NCBI GenBank assembly: GCA_014706295.1
Contig: JACSVZ010000007.1
Span: 60,154,975 to 60,218,974 of the forward strand
From: Lycocorax pyrrhopterus obiensis
Taxonomy: Eukaryota; Chordata; Aves; Passeriformes; Paradisaeidae
Reading direction: 5' to 3'
Length of the DNA stretch: 64,000 nucleotides
Made by a program: the position numbers and the translations under genes. How positions within the stretch are numbered: position 1 is the stretch's first letter; every line of letters begins with the position of its first letter. The notes under the pieces are model-generated. The model worked only from the letters and a program-made list of their open reading frames with translations, made no database searches and was not told where the DNA came from. Positions 10,475-23,299 of this stretch are shown piece after piece.

Positions 10475-13400
10475 ACAGAAAGTCTTCCTGGCTGCCTGGC
10501 CCTCTGGCTGATGGATGGGATGGCGGCACAGCTCCCGGCCCCCTCCTGCCTCACCTCGCCCTCACCCATTCACCTGAGGTGGCTTTAACCTCGCTCAACA
10601 TGACTCGCTCATCACGGCTGCATGGAGCTGCACTGCCTTCTTTTCTTGTTTTGCCTAAAAATGTGGCTGCTGCACACAGCCCTTCAGGAAATGACCTGGA
10701 CATGCTGTGAGCTCCTCCACACTCTTCTGGAGAGCACAGAAGGGATATCCCTCGTTTTCACTGTCCTTCCAGCACTGTCTCCTTGACATTGCCTTCCCCA
10801 TCTACTCAGGCAAGCAGCTGTGTGTTTGGTCCTGGTTGAATGTGGTAAAATGATATTCCAAAGTGACAGATGGTTCTGGCAGACTTTTATCCCTTCAGTG
10901 CTTGCACTCCTGTTTTTTAATAGTGGTTTTAAAGGTTTGCAATTATTTCTTCTGCACATTTGGAAATTGATGGGCTTTTGCTCAAATGCCTGCATGGGAA
11001 TTCACCCATGAAAGTGAACTTACTGTTTGTGGAAGGATTGGTGGCAGGGATTTTTTCACATAAACCTGCCGCTGGATGATCATGGCAATGAATAATGAAA
11101 ATGCCTGCAAAAAAAAGTCAGCGTCTCTTTGAGGCAAATGTGCAAATAGGGTGGGGGGAACAAAAAGTGAAGTGCTTAACTGAGTGGTTAAATTATTCAC
11201 CAAGTGCACCAGCTCTACTTAGTGAGACTGAAAATCGTTTTTTCTTGTGGTGAGGTGAAGTGAGACTCCCTGGTGGCCGATGGCTTGGGCTGGCCCTGTG
11301 CAGAGTGGCAGATTTCGCTGCAGGGAGGTGGAAGCTGTAAGGTTATGCTGAGCTAATGCCCAGGGTATGGCTTTCACAGAGCTGTAAGTGAGAGCAGCCT
11401 GGGCACTTTGAGTGCCAGCAGTGAATTTATTCCAAGGCATGCAGGATGTGCTCAGGTGACAGGCTTTTGGTGTGTCTGCCGCACAACCTTCCTGTCAGTA
11501 CTTTAAAAACATATTGATTCTTCCTAGACAAACCTTCCCTTGCAAACACTTTTGGTAAAATGGACTCGCCCTTTCCTGCATTCAGCTGGGCTGGACCAGG
11601 AGTAGCAGAGTGAGAGAGTGAGAAAGGTGTCTCTGCTGTCCTTTTCGTGGAGGCAAGGAGGAAGAAGAAGATTCACTCCCGTTCTGGGGCAAAGGAGGAG
11701 GTTTCAGCTCCAAGGTGGAATATGATGTTTCCTGCTCTTTCTAGCAATCTGAAATCTGTTCCTTGTCTCAAAGCTGTCCAGTCTGTTTTGACTGATACAA
11801 GAAGAGCTCCCATGCCTGTTTTGATTCTTGTTTAAGTTTCCAACTGCATTTTGGAGGGAGAGGGAGGGAGAGGCAAGCACCAGCACGGCAGCTCATGGGC
11901 CAGTAAAACTCCACTAAAAAAGGTCTTCCAGATCCACTTTCAGACCAGTTTTAGTCCTGGTAGTGAACTCTCCATCCAGCATGAGTAAGACATTGTAACT
12001 TGAGGCCAACCTGGTGACTCTTCCAGTTTTATTCCTTGCTGCTTGTGCTGTGGCTGGGAAGTGGCTGCTTATGGCACTGAACTGCTTGAGCAATTTCCTG
12101 CTTGAGCAATATCCAGTACAGCTCCCTCTCTTCCTGTGGAGGCTTAGTCTTCTGGGGGACTTCTAGGGCTAACACACCTCTGTTGTTAACGGGGTGGTTG
12201 GAGACTTCACTAAAAAAGTATTTTCCTGCTGGAGACTGATTTTTAATAGGATTTGTGGGAACACAACGAATTCCAGCTGATGGGCATCATACACCTGAAT
12301 GTGTGAGGACAGCACTGGAATCATCCGTGCCTGTGTAAGATAAGGATGAAACAGGGCTGGAACACATGTTCTCTGTCGGGGAGAGAAAAGTGATCCCATT
12401 AGTCCTCGTGGTGTGATTTATATTCTGCATCTTGAAGTGAGATGGCAGAGTTGTTATAAAGCAGTCGACAAGTGCAGTCATTGCAACGCTTTTCTTTTAC
12501 ATATCTGAATCCTGGAACTTTAAAATCCTTTCTTAGACGAAGCTTGGCACGTGGAGTGTGCAGCCCTGGAATTGTGTGGGTGCAGATTGGGGTTTTTCTC
12601 TGCAGTGCCAGAAATAACCTGTTGTGTGATACGTTACAGGGGCTAGGATTTGTAGCAGCTTGTGTGCAAGTGGGATGCTTCAAAGTGCTTCACCAGAGGA
12701 AATTCTTCAGTGCTGACAGCATGGATAGCAGGAAGGTGAACTCTCTGTAGTGTTTCTGCACCATGGTTTGGACTTCTACCTGAGGAGGATTGGTTCTGGG
12801 TCTGAGAAAGCTTTTACTCAATGCTCAGTACTCAGTGAGGCTGCTAACGCAAAGACCGGGTGGAAAAAGATTGAACTTAGCATTTACCAGGGACATATTT
12901 GATGAAGTTTCCCAATTTCCTATCAATTTTTTCTTCTTTCCAGGGTGGGATGGAATGGGAAAAAAAAGAGTGAGGAACTAGAAAATGAAATAGTTCAAGA
13001 ACATTTCTGCTGAGGGAAAAGAATCGAGGTCTGAAATGTAACTAAAGAGGTGCCACATTTCACATGCATTGGAAAACAAGCCTTGGAGGAAGGAACAAAA
13101 GGCATTTTTCGGCTGAAAGACTGAGCTGAGCTGTTGGTGTGCCAAGCCATATGTGTCCTGCCGAGGTGATTCATCCATACAAGCCCTGCTTTCTGTCCCT
13201 CTTCTTGGGGGGCCCTTTGGCAGCGGGCACGGGTTTGTCTGTGCTTGTGCTCCACAAAGCAGGGAGCACTGGGCTGATCTCAGTGTTCAGGGGAGTGCAC
13301 AGCTGTCCTCTGACCTCCTCATGGAGCTGTGTGTCCAGGAACACTCATTCCCGAGGCCATCTGCTCTGAGATGCAGCCCTGACTGGTTGTTCAAAGAGTC

Positions 13401-16400
13401 AGGAGTTGTCCTTCACCCATAAATGCTCTGCGGCAGGGGAAAGTGGTGAGGAGGCTGCTTAGCTGGGTTTTCCAAGGCATCCTGTTTGTTTCAGTGCTGG
13501 AAAGGAGGTTAATTAGATCAAATTAGGCCGACTCTATTTCTAGCTGGGGTCTGTGCAGTGTTTTTGTGCACTTCTGCTTTGAAGTGAATTCAGAGCGACT
13601 GTTTTGAGCATCCTGGTGGAGACAGGCGACCCCGGCTGGGAGTTTTGAGAAGGCAGCCAGAAGAAAAGGTGTCTGCAGGTGGCCAGAATCCAGAGAACTT
13701 CCTTAAATTTAGGTATTCACACTGTGCACAGGTACAGCAGTGACTCCTCTGAGAGCCAAAGACTCTTGGGCAGACCTGGAAATACCACTGTAGAGTGTGT
13801 GTGAAGCTGCAGAGTTTGTGTGCCTGACTTTCAGAGGCACTGCCTGGAAAATGTGCACCTTAATTGTTATTGGTATAAAATATTTATACAGTTTAGTGAA
13901 GTTTTGTAGCACTTTGTGGAGATAAGAGATTCATTATAGTTTATTGCTTTAAGAAGGCAAAGAAAGTGGGCGGTGCAGCTCCCAGATTTGCCCTGTTTAG
14001 GGGAATGGAGGGTAGCAGAAACCTGTCACTGGTTTTTTGCACATTATTAACAGATGTTGGCTTTGGTCTGTTATTTTAGCTGGGATCTCAGATTTGCTGT
14101 AGGAACAGTAACTCAGTTGGCTGGGTTAAGACTCACTTTAGTTCCAAGGCTGCTCCCAGATGTGGGGTGTTCCCAGCGGAGGGTGGTTTTGGTTTAGTTG
14201 CAGACAAAACTTAACCTCTTTTAAACATGATTTTCTGATGAACACGGCTTTGGAGAACAACATCAAGGTTCTGATCACTTTCAATGCCTTTTTTCTTCCT
14301 CTCCATGGTGAAGCAGTGTGTTACCTGGAAAATGATCACTTTGGGGCAGGAGAATCCTCTGGTGCTTTAATGACTGTTGCCCTTCATATCCTCCCTGTGG
14401 ATGATGGATGGTGTGGGGCTGCCTAAAGCAAGTAATCTTACTCTGTTCATGATCCCTCAGTTTTTCTGTTTCTCTACTTGGTACCATGGACAGAAACTGT
14501 AGTTTAGAGCAGCCTGAGCTGCCAAATATCCTTCTTGCACACAAAGACAAGATTCACAGAACTTCATTTGAGGGTTACAGCCATCTGCTGTCACATTCAG
14601 GTGTCTCAGAAAGCCAGCTGGAATTGCACAGTGCACTTGGAACTGACTGTGTAGGTCTTGGGTCTTCTGCTGCATTTATGCTTTCCCTGTGTATTTTGGT
14701 GACTTAAGCCACTCTCCTTGGTCCTGACTTTCCTTTTCATCCTATCAGCCTCCCTTCTCTCCCTGTCTGTGGTGTTAGACTGGGCTTGTTGAAGGGATGA
14801 TCTGAAAGGAAATAAATTTGGTGCCTTTGATGTGCAAAGCCTTTTTTTTCTTTATAGGTTATGAACAAAAATTGTGTCTGTGTATTCCCAAACTGAAGAA
14901 TACATGATTGCTGTTCCCAGCCTTCCTCTGAGAACAGGCTTTGACATCATTCATGCTCTATAATTCATGGTATTTTTGTAGCAGTCTGTTAAGGTCTGCA
15001 AGAGAGTGAAGGGGATGATTTAGAAAGGCAAGAACCATCCTGTGCCTTCTGGTAGGTCTGTGACCATCCTGCTCTTTGGAGTTGCTACTGGGTCTCTTTT
15101 ATCATGGAATAATTTTTCTTTCTCTTTGGAGTTGTTACTGGGTCTCTTTTATCATGGAATAATTTTTTTCCTGCTCTTTGGAGTTGCTACTGGGTCTCTC
15201 TTTTATCACAGAACCGTTCTTTTAAGGATATTATTTTCCTTAATGTAAGCACTTGCTCCTTGTCAAACACATCCTCGTATGCCCCGTTAGGACTTCGCAC
15301 CTCGTTCCGAGGTGTTTCAAAAGCAGATTACAGAACGTCTTGTAACTCGTCAGCTGTTGATTTTTTTAACCTGGTTTCTTAAGGAAACAAGGCTTATGTG
15401 AACACCATCTCTCTCCCCCTGCTCCCTCCCCCTGTAACTTTTGAATCTATTGGCCAAATCCAAGTAAAAGTACCAGGATTTAGGGAGCATGAAAGGCGTG
15501 AAGCCCTGATGGACGTGATAAAAACACAGCTACAAACAGGGGGCTCTTGGTTCTCCCACAGTGGGAAAGCTGTAGGATTACCTCATTCCTGGAGATGAGA
15601 TGTACTGCATACAACTTTTGAGGTCTTATCAAAGACACATCTAGTTAATATCCAGCTTCAGACAGAGACCAACAGATGTGCAGGGAAGAGAATAATGGAG
15701 GTTCCTGGTATGTTTCCAGTCACCATTGATCTGTGCTTTGGGAAGTTCTTGGTGTTTGTTTATTTTAGTAGTTTTTAATGGCTGTTTCTTCCATGAGTTT
15801 GTAGGGATGTGACTTTGTCCATTTTGCTGTTGTAGGATTTCTTTTCTCTGTTGCTGCTGGCTCTTTGGATGTGGTTCTGCTGCTGAGGGGTGAGGGTGAC
15901 TCCCATGAAATCTTGGAGGCAGGTCCTTCCCACCCGCCCATGTACGTGGAGAGAGGGGAGGAGAAAAAGAACAAAACGTTGGCCTGTTAAGTGTGAATAA
16001 ACATCCTGTGGAGCTAACACATGTTTTATTTCATAATTCCTTCCAGCACGGAGATAAGACACTATCCTGGGAGGAGAGAAATTGGCTTTGTACTGTTTGG
16101 CTGCTTCCTCAGGCTGTAGCGGGATGCCAGGAGCCTCGCAGGGTACACCTGCCTTTGTTTGGGACTTTGAGATCAAACGTAGTGAAAAAACGTCAAATGC
16201 TTCCACAGGACAGTTTCAGGTTTTGGTCTGAAATTCAATGAATAAAAGATTGCTTTGCAGAACCCCAGCTATTGGTAAAGGTCTGTAGAGCATCGCAGGC
16301 GATGGTTGTGAACACTTTGCAGTTTTAAAAAATGGAGAGAATGGAGCTGTTTTATTATGGCTACAGAAAACGTTATCAAATATTCATGATGATCATCTCC

Positions 16401-19120
16401 TCTTATTTGAAATAATAAATCCAAGGTTAATTTTGTACTTGTAGAAATCTGGTGCCTGACTATTGGCCCCTTATTTCTTCGCTGGTGTAATGTAATGGTA
16501 ATATTTAATATTTTATCTACTTTGCAAGGATGTTATTAGGCTCACAAGTATGTAATGCTGTCCAGAGAAGGAAAAGTAAGCTTCTCCCTCTTTCTCCTGC
16601 AGGTTCGGGAGAGGCTTTTGCAGATGTTTCGGAGTCCAGGGAAAGAAAACTTTGTGCTCAAGAGGGCTCATACAAGGCATAAAAGTTTGTCCGTTGATGA
16701 ATTTAATGTTCAGTGTAACTACGAGGTTTAAAACAGGCAATGAAGAAATGCCACCAGTTCTGTTTATTTTAGAGGCTAAGTCCTTAGAAATTATTTTTGT
16801 CACTCATGCCATCCATCGCATTGCCAGTCGTGACATTTGTGACCTGTGTTGCAAATTAGAATTCGACATTGTTGTGACTTCACTGAGCAAGGAAATATGC
16901 CCCAGGGGTTTATAAATGGGATTTAAAGCACCCATCCCATGATTGCATTTTATTATTCTGCTGTATGTGTTTTCGTTATTTATTTATTTATTTCCCCCCC
17001 CAAATGAATGCAAGTTTTTAATATCACCATGTGGTGACAACACGAAGCCTTTTTAGTCACCGCTGCTGCGCAAAGGATTGTAAAGTCTCACATCCCTTTG
17101 AAGAGCTGTTCTTCTCACTGCTGCTGTTTTTGTTTTTGAGTTGTTCTCTGTGGAATATTTTTTATTTTGTCCTCGCGTGCCCTGAATTTTCGAAACATTT
17201 TCAAATCAATTGAGGTCTTTCCCTCTCCTGTGTTTTCCCCACTCTTATTAACTTTTACTGGACTGTGCCTTTGAAAAATCTAGTTGAAAGTTTTCTTCCC
17301 TTGAACTCCAAGGAGTCTTTAGAGAAACATCTGCCAGAAGCACTGACCTACAAAATCTATTAGGCTCTTCCCACTGGTGTGAAGCTCATTTATGTAATGC
17401 TGCTGGATGGGGCAGCTCTGCTCTGGAGATGAAATACAAAATTCAGTTTTGCTTTCCTAAGCACAGGTGCAAAGAAGTGGCTGATACCGAGATGATGTTA
17501 AAGTGTTAAAGGTTGGATGTTACCTGTGATCAAATGTAACTTGTCAGTTGTAACGTGGCAGAGAAGGGTGTCAAAAGCAGGGGAATTAATTGTCCAAGAG
17601 AGAAATGTTTCTTCCCTCCATTTCTGAGCAAAGCAATAATTTAATGTAAAATTAGTCAGGTTGATTAATCTTATTATAAAGACAGAAATACAAACAGGTG
17701 ATGGGGAGCATATCACTAGATGACTATAGATTTTCAAAAATTATTTGGTGATCTTTTGAGTTTGGTGGTTTCAGATATAACTAGCAACTTATTCACACTC
17801 TGTATATTCTTTATAAATGTGCTGATAATGGGAAGTACCAGACAAAGTACCAGAAGTTTATCTCTTTGCCCTCTGAAAGATCTTCCAGGGGTGGAGAAGC
17901 GAAGGCATCTGCTCCATCAGAACATAAAAGTGGAAGCAGCAGGGGAAGTAAAATGTCATGTGCATGAGGTGGATCAGAGGAAAAGGGCAACCAGCCCGTG
18001 AATTTGAACTTGAACTTGTTTGGCATGGACTTATGAGATGAGCAGAGAAAGTTCTGAAATTTTCCTCTTCAATTTTGGGGGTTTTGGCCATAGTGACATT
18101 TCGCTCAAACTTTATCTCCACTGGATGAGTGAAGTTAAAGCACAGCAGAGCCCATAATCTTCACTACATAAGGGTATGGAGTGGCTGATATTATATCCAG
18201 CAGCTTGGAGCTGTATGAACAAGAAGCTGCTCAGAGCTGGAATAATTTGGAATGCAGCCTTTAGTACAAATCTGGACCAAGTCTGACCTTTGCCTCAAGG
18301 CTGGTGAAAGGATGCCTTAAACCTTCTGCCCCAGCACCTATTTTTAATGCTATGTGTGCCCCCATTTGATATTGGGGGAAAGTTTTCTAATTCTCTTTGA
18401 CTTCTTTGAAAGTCATCATCTTTATCTTTTTGAAGAGACATCTGAAAGCTGTGAATCTCCTCAGTGCCATTCCCTAGGGAAGCCTTGGCACTTCTGAAGT
18501 GGGCTGGGGGACGTGTCCCAGACACATTAATAAAGCTCCACATCATGAAGTGTCAGGAGGAGCTAACAGAATATTTATGCCTGCTCGTTCCCTGACCTTC
18601 CATAATTGCCTCTGATTATTCTATTACAGCAGAACATTTTAAAGTAATTGTGGAGATTGGATGCAAGTGTGAAGCCACAAGGGCTGTCCTGAAACTTGGC
18701 GAAATCATGGAAAGGCATCCAAATTGTGAGGCAGTCTGGCCTGATCTTTCTCAAGTGGGATGTTACCCAGGCTGAATAATGATTTCCCTCCAATGAAGTT
18801 ACATGGTGAAGAGTGGCAGAACCCGACTTGGTTCTGTGCCATTTTTGCCATCACTGCAGATTCCAGAGTCCAGGTCAGTTTTGATTGACCACAGTGTTTG
18901 GGATTTGGCCACTTTTACAAAAATTGTCATTGGTGAGCTCCGTGGTTTGAGCAGTGATCATCTGGTAAGCAGATAGCAGAGCTGGCAGAGGTGTGGAGAA
19001 GTAACTGGAGTCTTACTGGGCAGGATCATTCTCAATGGATACATGGCTAATCCATTTTGAAAACAGCTGTGGTGGGGATCGCCCACTTTGCAGGCGTTGT
19101 GTTCCAGTGCTTCATTTACT
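10475..19120. other. Intron 1, mostly unique sequence
   Basis: Long AT-rich interval without exons that I can support. It holds the 15071-15215 minisatellite, a TTTA run followed by C8 near 16976-17000, and two acceptor-like sites at 14857 and 16602 discussed under findings. No LTR or clear CR1 is visible here. Confidence 0.5.
15071..15215 (+). repeat. Three-copy minisatellite, 50-52 bp unit
   Basis: The unit beginning CTCTTTGGAGTTGCTACTGG recurs at about 15072, 15122 and 15174. Units one and two differ by only a few bases over 50 positions; unit three carries a 2-base insertion and diverges after TTTTATCA. Few differences suggest recent tandem duplication. The open frame across it simply reads the repeat. 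Confidence 0.92.
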
Positions 19121-19129
19121 GTGATTTTC

Positions 19130-19800
19130 TCATGGCTGAATCTTTCTTGGTGCACTTCAGACCCAGTTCTTGTCCTAGTGCTTTGTGACTGGTCTCCTTC
19201 TCTGCAGCAGTATCTTATAGATCTCAGGATTCTTTTTTCTTGTTTTCCATCATCTTTACTAAACAAACCAAATTCTTTCACTCATTCTGTGTAGTCATTC
19301 TTCCTGGAAACTTGCTTCTTGTCTTTATCTTCTGAAGTCTATGCAGTAGCCATCACCTTTCTTAAAATGTGGTTCCTCAAACTGGACCCAGGTCTTCAGT
19401 TGAGGTCTCACCTGTGCAGCCTTGCAGAGAAGAATTACTTTCACTTCTTTATTGTACAGTGGATTGTCCATCTCACTTCTGTGAATTTTTGGCAACTGTA
19501 TAAAAAGTGATGCAGCTTCAGCTTGGGATATCCTCTAAACTCCCAGTCCTCCTCTAGAAAGCTGCAGCTGTTCCCTGAACTGTGTCTGTACAGCTGATTC
19601 TCCACTTAGGTGGGAATAACCTTTCACTTTTGCAAATAATTCTTTATCCAGGTGATTTCTCCATGTTGTTAAAATCATTCCAGTTCTTTCTTCAATGTAC
19701 TTGCAGCCTTCTTGTTTAATATAAATTTAGGCATAATGATTAAGCTCCCTATTATGGAAATAACAAATGCTAAAAGGACCCTCACTTAAAATCCTTTTGC
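19130..19800 (-). mobile_element. Ancient, heavily diverged CR1-like LINE fragment
   Basis: On the minus strand the order of blocks follows the 3' ORF2/UTR of old amniote CR1 elements. Read on the + strand, the landmarks are TACTAAACAAACCAAATTCTTT (19257-19278), AATGTGGTTCCTCAAACTGG then TCTTCAGTTGAGGTCTCACC (19365-19412), TTTTTGGCAACTGTA (about 19487), CTTAGGTGGGAATAACCTTT (about 19606) and GTACTTGCAGCC (about 19698). Identity is low and gaps are frequent, but collinearity over 600 bases is hard to explain otherwise. An L3-like element is an alternative. Ends are uncertain. Confidence 0.6.
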
Positions 19801-20201
19801 CTGACAGTGGCCCACTGATGCCAACCCCAGGGCTGGCTCTTGAGCACTTTTCCTCCTGCTGAAATTGTTTCCCTGTCATGTCGTGCCGGGCAGTGTCAGC
19901 AGCTGTCCTAGCGTCAGGATCTGTAATGTCTCCTGTCCTTCACTATTCACCAACCTGTTACTCTGTCATGGAAAGAAATTACATTGCTCTGATGGGATTT
20001 AGTCTCGAGGAACCTCAGACTGGCATTTTCCTGGTTTCCTTACATGTATCCTGTTTGATTATTTGGTCTGGTATTTTGATGGGAACAGAGGACACGGGCT
20101 GCTGGTGACATCCGACTGCTCCCATTTATTTTCTATTCAAGTTTGTGTTTTTCCACTCTTTTCCAATTTTTTTCTCCAGCCTAGAGTTGTCAAAGATGCT
20201 T

Positions 20202-20305
20202 TGGCAACCTGCTGTAGTGGAAGGTGTCCCTGCCCATGGCAGGGGGCTGGAACAAGATGGGCTTTAAGGTCCCTTCCAGCCAAACCCTTTCTTTGTTCCT
20301 GTGAA
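20202..20305 (+). mobile_element. Short CR1 3' end
   Basis: GGCAACCTGCTGTAGTGGAA, then GGTGTCCCTGCCCATGGCAG and CTTTAAGGTCCCTTCCAGCC are the last 100 bases of CR1. The 5' truncation is extreme and the tail repeat is weak. Confidence 0.85.
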
Positions 20306-23030
20306 GCTCCCTGTAACATTTTTAAGCTAAGTTTAAAAATTCCATTGAGTTCCCAAAACTGAGACCAGTGCTTTTTATACCAGACCAAATTGTTGATGTG
20401 AAATGCATCCCAGAACTCCAGACAGGCCTTGGTTTGGTGCCACCTCTCTTCAGGATTTAGTGCTTCACAGAACAATGACTGCAGAGGCACATTAAATACA
20501 CAGTATTTCACTGCTCCACTAAGAATTTAAAACATATATGTTAAGATAAAATTCTGCTTTTCCCTTATGTTTATGAGATCAAGGCAGAAGCTGGGCAGAT
20601 AACGAGGCAAAATTTTTGGCCAAGTTATCAGTGACTTTGAAATGATCTTTGCAACTTACTTTGTTATCTTTGTCTCCAGCATTTTGCCAGCGCTTGGGAA
20701 GTGAAGTCATGTCAGCATATTGCTCACAGATGGTGACATTGTTAGATGTGGTATACGGCAAGCAAGGCTCAGGTACCGTTTGGAGTTAGATTTAAATGCG
20801 TTGGAAACACCACCCCGACCTTGGCACAGGTTGAAAAATTCACCTACACAACAAATTACAGGAGACAAAAGGAAGAGTGAAGCAGAAACTGCTTAAATAC
20901 CAGGAGAAATGTATTTAATGGCCCCGGTGAAGAAGTACTGTGTAGTATTGTGAGTGTCTAGGAGATTGTTTGAGATTGTCCAGTCCAGGCCATCTTGCCT
21001 ACTGCCTTTCGGCCTGTAGCCTTGGCAATTCAAGAATATCCATTAAGCAGCAGATTGGCCCACCAGCCAAACATCTCCCACTTCATCACTGCATGAAAAT
21101 GCTGCTGAGTTGGACCACGAGTTGCAGCTGTATCCATGGGAGGTCTGACTGGTGAAGGGGCTGGAATTCAAAACCAGCACCTAGCCCATGGCTGAAAATT
21201 CGGAATGATCTGTGATTAGGCTGTAAAGGAGAAGAACAGTGAGCAGTGGCTCCTGGAGTTAGGTTAGATCAGGCTGATGGGAGACCTACCTAGAAATGGT
21301 ATCTAGGAAGTGTCTCCCCATGGCCACGCAGGGAAAGGGCCCAGCAAGCTGAACTCTTCACCCCTTGCCACATACCAAGCCCCAGCTGGATAGGTCATGA
21401 CCACACTGCTCTCTGAAAATTCATGAGGATTACTTTTTAAGCTCATAATCATCAGTGTGTGTCTTGTTAGTGTGACTCACTAATATTTTAAGGATTCCCC
21501 CCTCCCCTAGTTCTTTGTAAGTGAAGTGCCACATTCTTGGTGGCCTAACTTTGGTTTAAGCTTCAAAATCCTTGCACAGCTCAAAGGGGGATCATGACTC
21601 CTCTATGCCCCAGTCTCATTTGGCATGGAGAAGCTGCCTCGAATCAGCTGCCTGCTGACTGTCTTCTCCAGAACCATCTGGTTTTTTTCATTGAGTCCCA
21701 AAGCTTGAGTTTTGCATGCTGGTGACAAACCCTTTGTGACTTTGGTGTCTTGGGAGATGGAGAAGAAGCTGATGAAGAGTAGAGTCTTGCTGTCTGATAC
21801 ATGAATTAGAGAGATTTTTTCTGATTCACTGGCAGAGTTGTCTGTGGGTTGGATATTCAGCTGTTAGTCGGGTTCTAGAGCTGGATTCCTGACTCAGGCA
21901 AAAGTACTGAAAGGAATGGGAATGTTGCCTGGGAGTCAGGGCTGCAGAAGTGTCCCTTGGTCTATTCCTCTCTGCTGCATTTTGTCTTGTTTGAATCTGC
22001 TTGCAAATTGACTGCACTTACTGTTGCATAAAGTGAGTTAATTTTGATCTTGGCCTGTACTTACTTGCAGGTACTCATCTATCAGCCTGTGTTTGTTTCT
22101 TTTGCCCTGTTCAGTGGCCATTTCTGCAGATCTAACTTGCAGAATAGAAAGACTCAAGCTGGGAGAGCAGATCACTTGGGCGTGCTCAGGTTTTGTGTGC
22201 TGCCTTGTGGAGTGTGTTATTTGAGTTCTTTGTAGGAAAGCAAACAGCTGACTAATAACTTTAAATGTTATATAGTATTTCAGAGCGATTGCAGCACTGT
22301 TAATTTAGTGATCACAGGAAGACAGGACTGTTGTGTGAAATTAGAGAGGATTGTATCTTTGTTACTTTCTTTTATCTTAGAAAGCAAGAAAGCCCATTCT
22401 ATTAGTTTCTTCTAGAGCAGCAATATGTTCTTATCTTAAACATGCCATGTAACATAAATAATTAACCACAAGGATTAAAAATAGAAATAAATATAGGTTA
22501 GTAATCCTGTGTCTAGATGAATCCTCTCTCCATTTACAAAAAAATACAGCATTACACCAGTGTATACCTTGTGTGAGTGAGATCAAAGTTAGATCACTGA
22601 ATATTTAGGTGCTCTGTGTTTGACAATTCTCATGTCTTGGTGCTTTTCAGAAGGCTGCTGGAGGCTATTTATAGCACAGATTTTGAGCATCTGACACATA
22701 AGCTCCTGTGGACAGCCGAGTTGGTTTTTAGATGCAGAATACACAGACTTTGCTCAGGTTGAAAATGGTTTTTTAAACATTGCCTTGTTAAGCTGTCACC
22801 TTCCCCTCCACGCTGGGAAATGTGGCCATTTGTGAGCTTGGGATCAGTCTGAAGTAGCTGTTTATGAATAACTCCTTTACAACAAGGGACTTTATTTCAG
22901 GTTCACACTGATGTAACTGGGATCAGAGCCTTGGGATGCACAAACACTTCAGAAACAGAGATCACTTTTAGAGTGCTTTGTGGTAACTTGGAATTTAAAT
23001 TGCCTTTGAATAAAAATATCGGCTGCTATC
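20306..23030. other. Intron 1, unique sequence, no gene seen
   Basis: AT-rich DNA without recognisable repeats. A C-rich spot at about 21497-21508 and an AT-rich zone at 22430-22510 are the only compositional features. Confidence 0.55.
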
Positions 23031-23032
23031 TT

Positions 23033-23298
23033 TGCAGGACAAGGGGGAATGTGTTTAAACTAAGACAGGAAAGACTGGGATTAGATTTTAGGAAGAAATT
23101 CTTTATTCAGAGAGTGCTGAGGCCCTGGCACAAGTTGCCCCTCAGAAACTGTGGCTGCCCCATCCCTGGCTGTGTTCCAGGCCAGGCTGGATGGGACTTG
23201 GAGCAACCTGGGATAGTGGAAAGTGTCCCTTCCCACAGCAAAGGGACTGGAGCAAGATGATCTTCAAAGTCCCTTCCAGCCCAAACCGTTCTGTGAAT
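23033..23298 (+). mobile_element. CR1 3' fragment
   Basis: Starts at GGACAAGGGGGAATGTGTTT, continues with AGGAAGAAATTCTTTATTCA, GGCCAGGCTGGATGGGACTT and ends with CCAGCCCAAACCGTTCTGTG. It covers roughly the last 260 bases of the element. Confidence 0.9.
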
Positions 23299-23299
23299 T

